6,979 nucleotides of DNA from an uncultured bacterium. GTDB lineage: Bacteria > Bacillota_A > Clostridia > Lachnospirales > Lachnospiraceae. The notes under the pieces were generated by a model that was given only the letters and a program-made list of their open reading frames with translations, made no database searches and was not told where the DNA came from. Each line of letters starts with the position of its first letter. The first letter of the stretch is position 1. Where the stretch lies: contig CAJMOO010000096.1 in assembly GCA_905215045.1 (NCBI GenBank), forward strand, positions 1 to 6,979, read 5' to 3'. Shown here piece by piece: positions 6,681 through 6,979 of this stretch. Both the position numbers and the translations under genes were made by a program.

Positions 6681-6979
6681 TTAATATGCAAATTTTTCTG
6701 CAAAATATGCTTTCAGATCTTCAATCTTAACACGTTCCTGTTCCATTGTGTCACGATCACGAACTGTAACAGCTCCATCTTCTAAAGAATCGAAATCGAA
6801 TGTTACACAGTAAGGTGTTCCAATCTCATCCTGTCTTCTATAACGCTTACCAATATTACCACGTTCGTCGAATTCACAGTTATATTCTTTCGCTAATTCT
6901 TCATAAACCTTCATAGCACCATCGCTTAACTTCTTAGATAATGGTAAGATACCGATCTTAACAGGTGCTAATGCTGGAT
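6681..6979 (-). CDS. glyS: Glycyl-tRNA synthetase, C-terminal part (partial, cut by the window edge)
   Basis: The reading frame is open to the window edge and encodes the last 98 residues, starting [20 protein letters not shown] and ending AYFAEKFAY. This is the C-terminal anticodon-binding domain of the single-chain dimeric glycyl-tRNA synthetase (class II, about 460 residues in relatives; also called glyQS), which charges tRNA-Gly in the cytoplasm. The stretch [18 protein letters not shown] followed by [16 protein letters not shown] is highly characteristic. The ATG at 6914 is only an internal methionine ([10 protein letters not shown]) and not a separate small gene. The gene ends in its own terminator at 6670-6635. 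The catalytic domain and any T-box leader lie outside the window. Confidence 0.95.
   Translation of the reverse strand, partial: PALAPVKIGILPLSKKLSDGAMKVYEELAKEYNCEFDERGNIGKRYRRQDEIGTPYCVTFDFDSLEDGAVTVRDRDTMEQERVKIEDLKAYFAEKFAY

Noticed and set aside
6681..6914. A separate 77-residue gene starting at the ATG at 6914
   Set aside because: The frame stays open to the window edge and the upstream residues ([20 protein letters not shown]) are typical of glycyl-tRNA synthetase, so this ATG is internal.

Overview
The window looks like chromosomal DNA from a low-GC Gram-positive anaerobe of the Clostridia, most likely Lachnospiraceae (an Anaerostipes-like genome would fit). The evidence is an AT-rich composition, strong AGGAGG-type ribosome binding sites, two lipoproteins with Firmicutes-style signal peptides, a bacterial/archaeal-type glycyl-tRNA synthetase and a class I dihydroorotase. 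The genus is a guess. All recognisable genes lie on the minus strand, so the window reads biologically from its right end to its left end.

Right end (6979 to 6635): the last 98 codons of glycyl-tRNA synthetase, closed by a good intrinsic terminator. Then come polyphosphate kinase ppk (6602-4461), a small exported protein of unknown function (4388-3942) and dihydroorotase pyrC (3918-2656). There is no clear terminator between ppk and the small gene, and only 23 bp between the small gene and pyrC, so these three may share transcripts. A long hairpin with a U-tract (2645-2587) ends this block.

Left half: a new transcription unit probably starts at a TATAAT box (2571-2566) placed right behind that terminator. 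It encodes a 430-residue lipoprotein that I cannot name with certainty, and 20 bp later an ApbE-type FAD:protein FMN transferase that is also a lipoprotein. Both should act on the outer face of the membrane. The unit ends in a remarkable 121-bp imperfect palindrome (3-123) with a perfect 32-bp inverted repeat at its core. This can act as a terminator and has the architecture of a small palindromic mobile element.

The housekeeping genes (glyS, ppk, pyrC) are intact where complete, and their key catalytic residues are present. I see no CRISPR array, phage gene, transposase, tRNA or rRNA, and no clearly new biological system. The points most worth a second look are the palindrome at the left edge, the lipoprotein/ApbE pair, the basic tail of the polyphosphate kinase and the unknown exported protein next to pyrC. 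No gene-free stretch exceeds 300 bases; the longest is 142 bp, between pyrC and the lipoprotein gene, and it is accounted for by a terminator, a promoter and a ribosome binding site.
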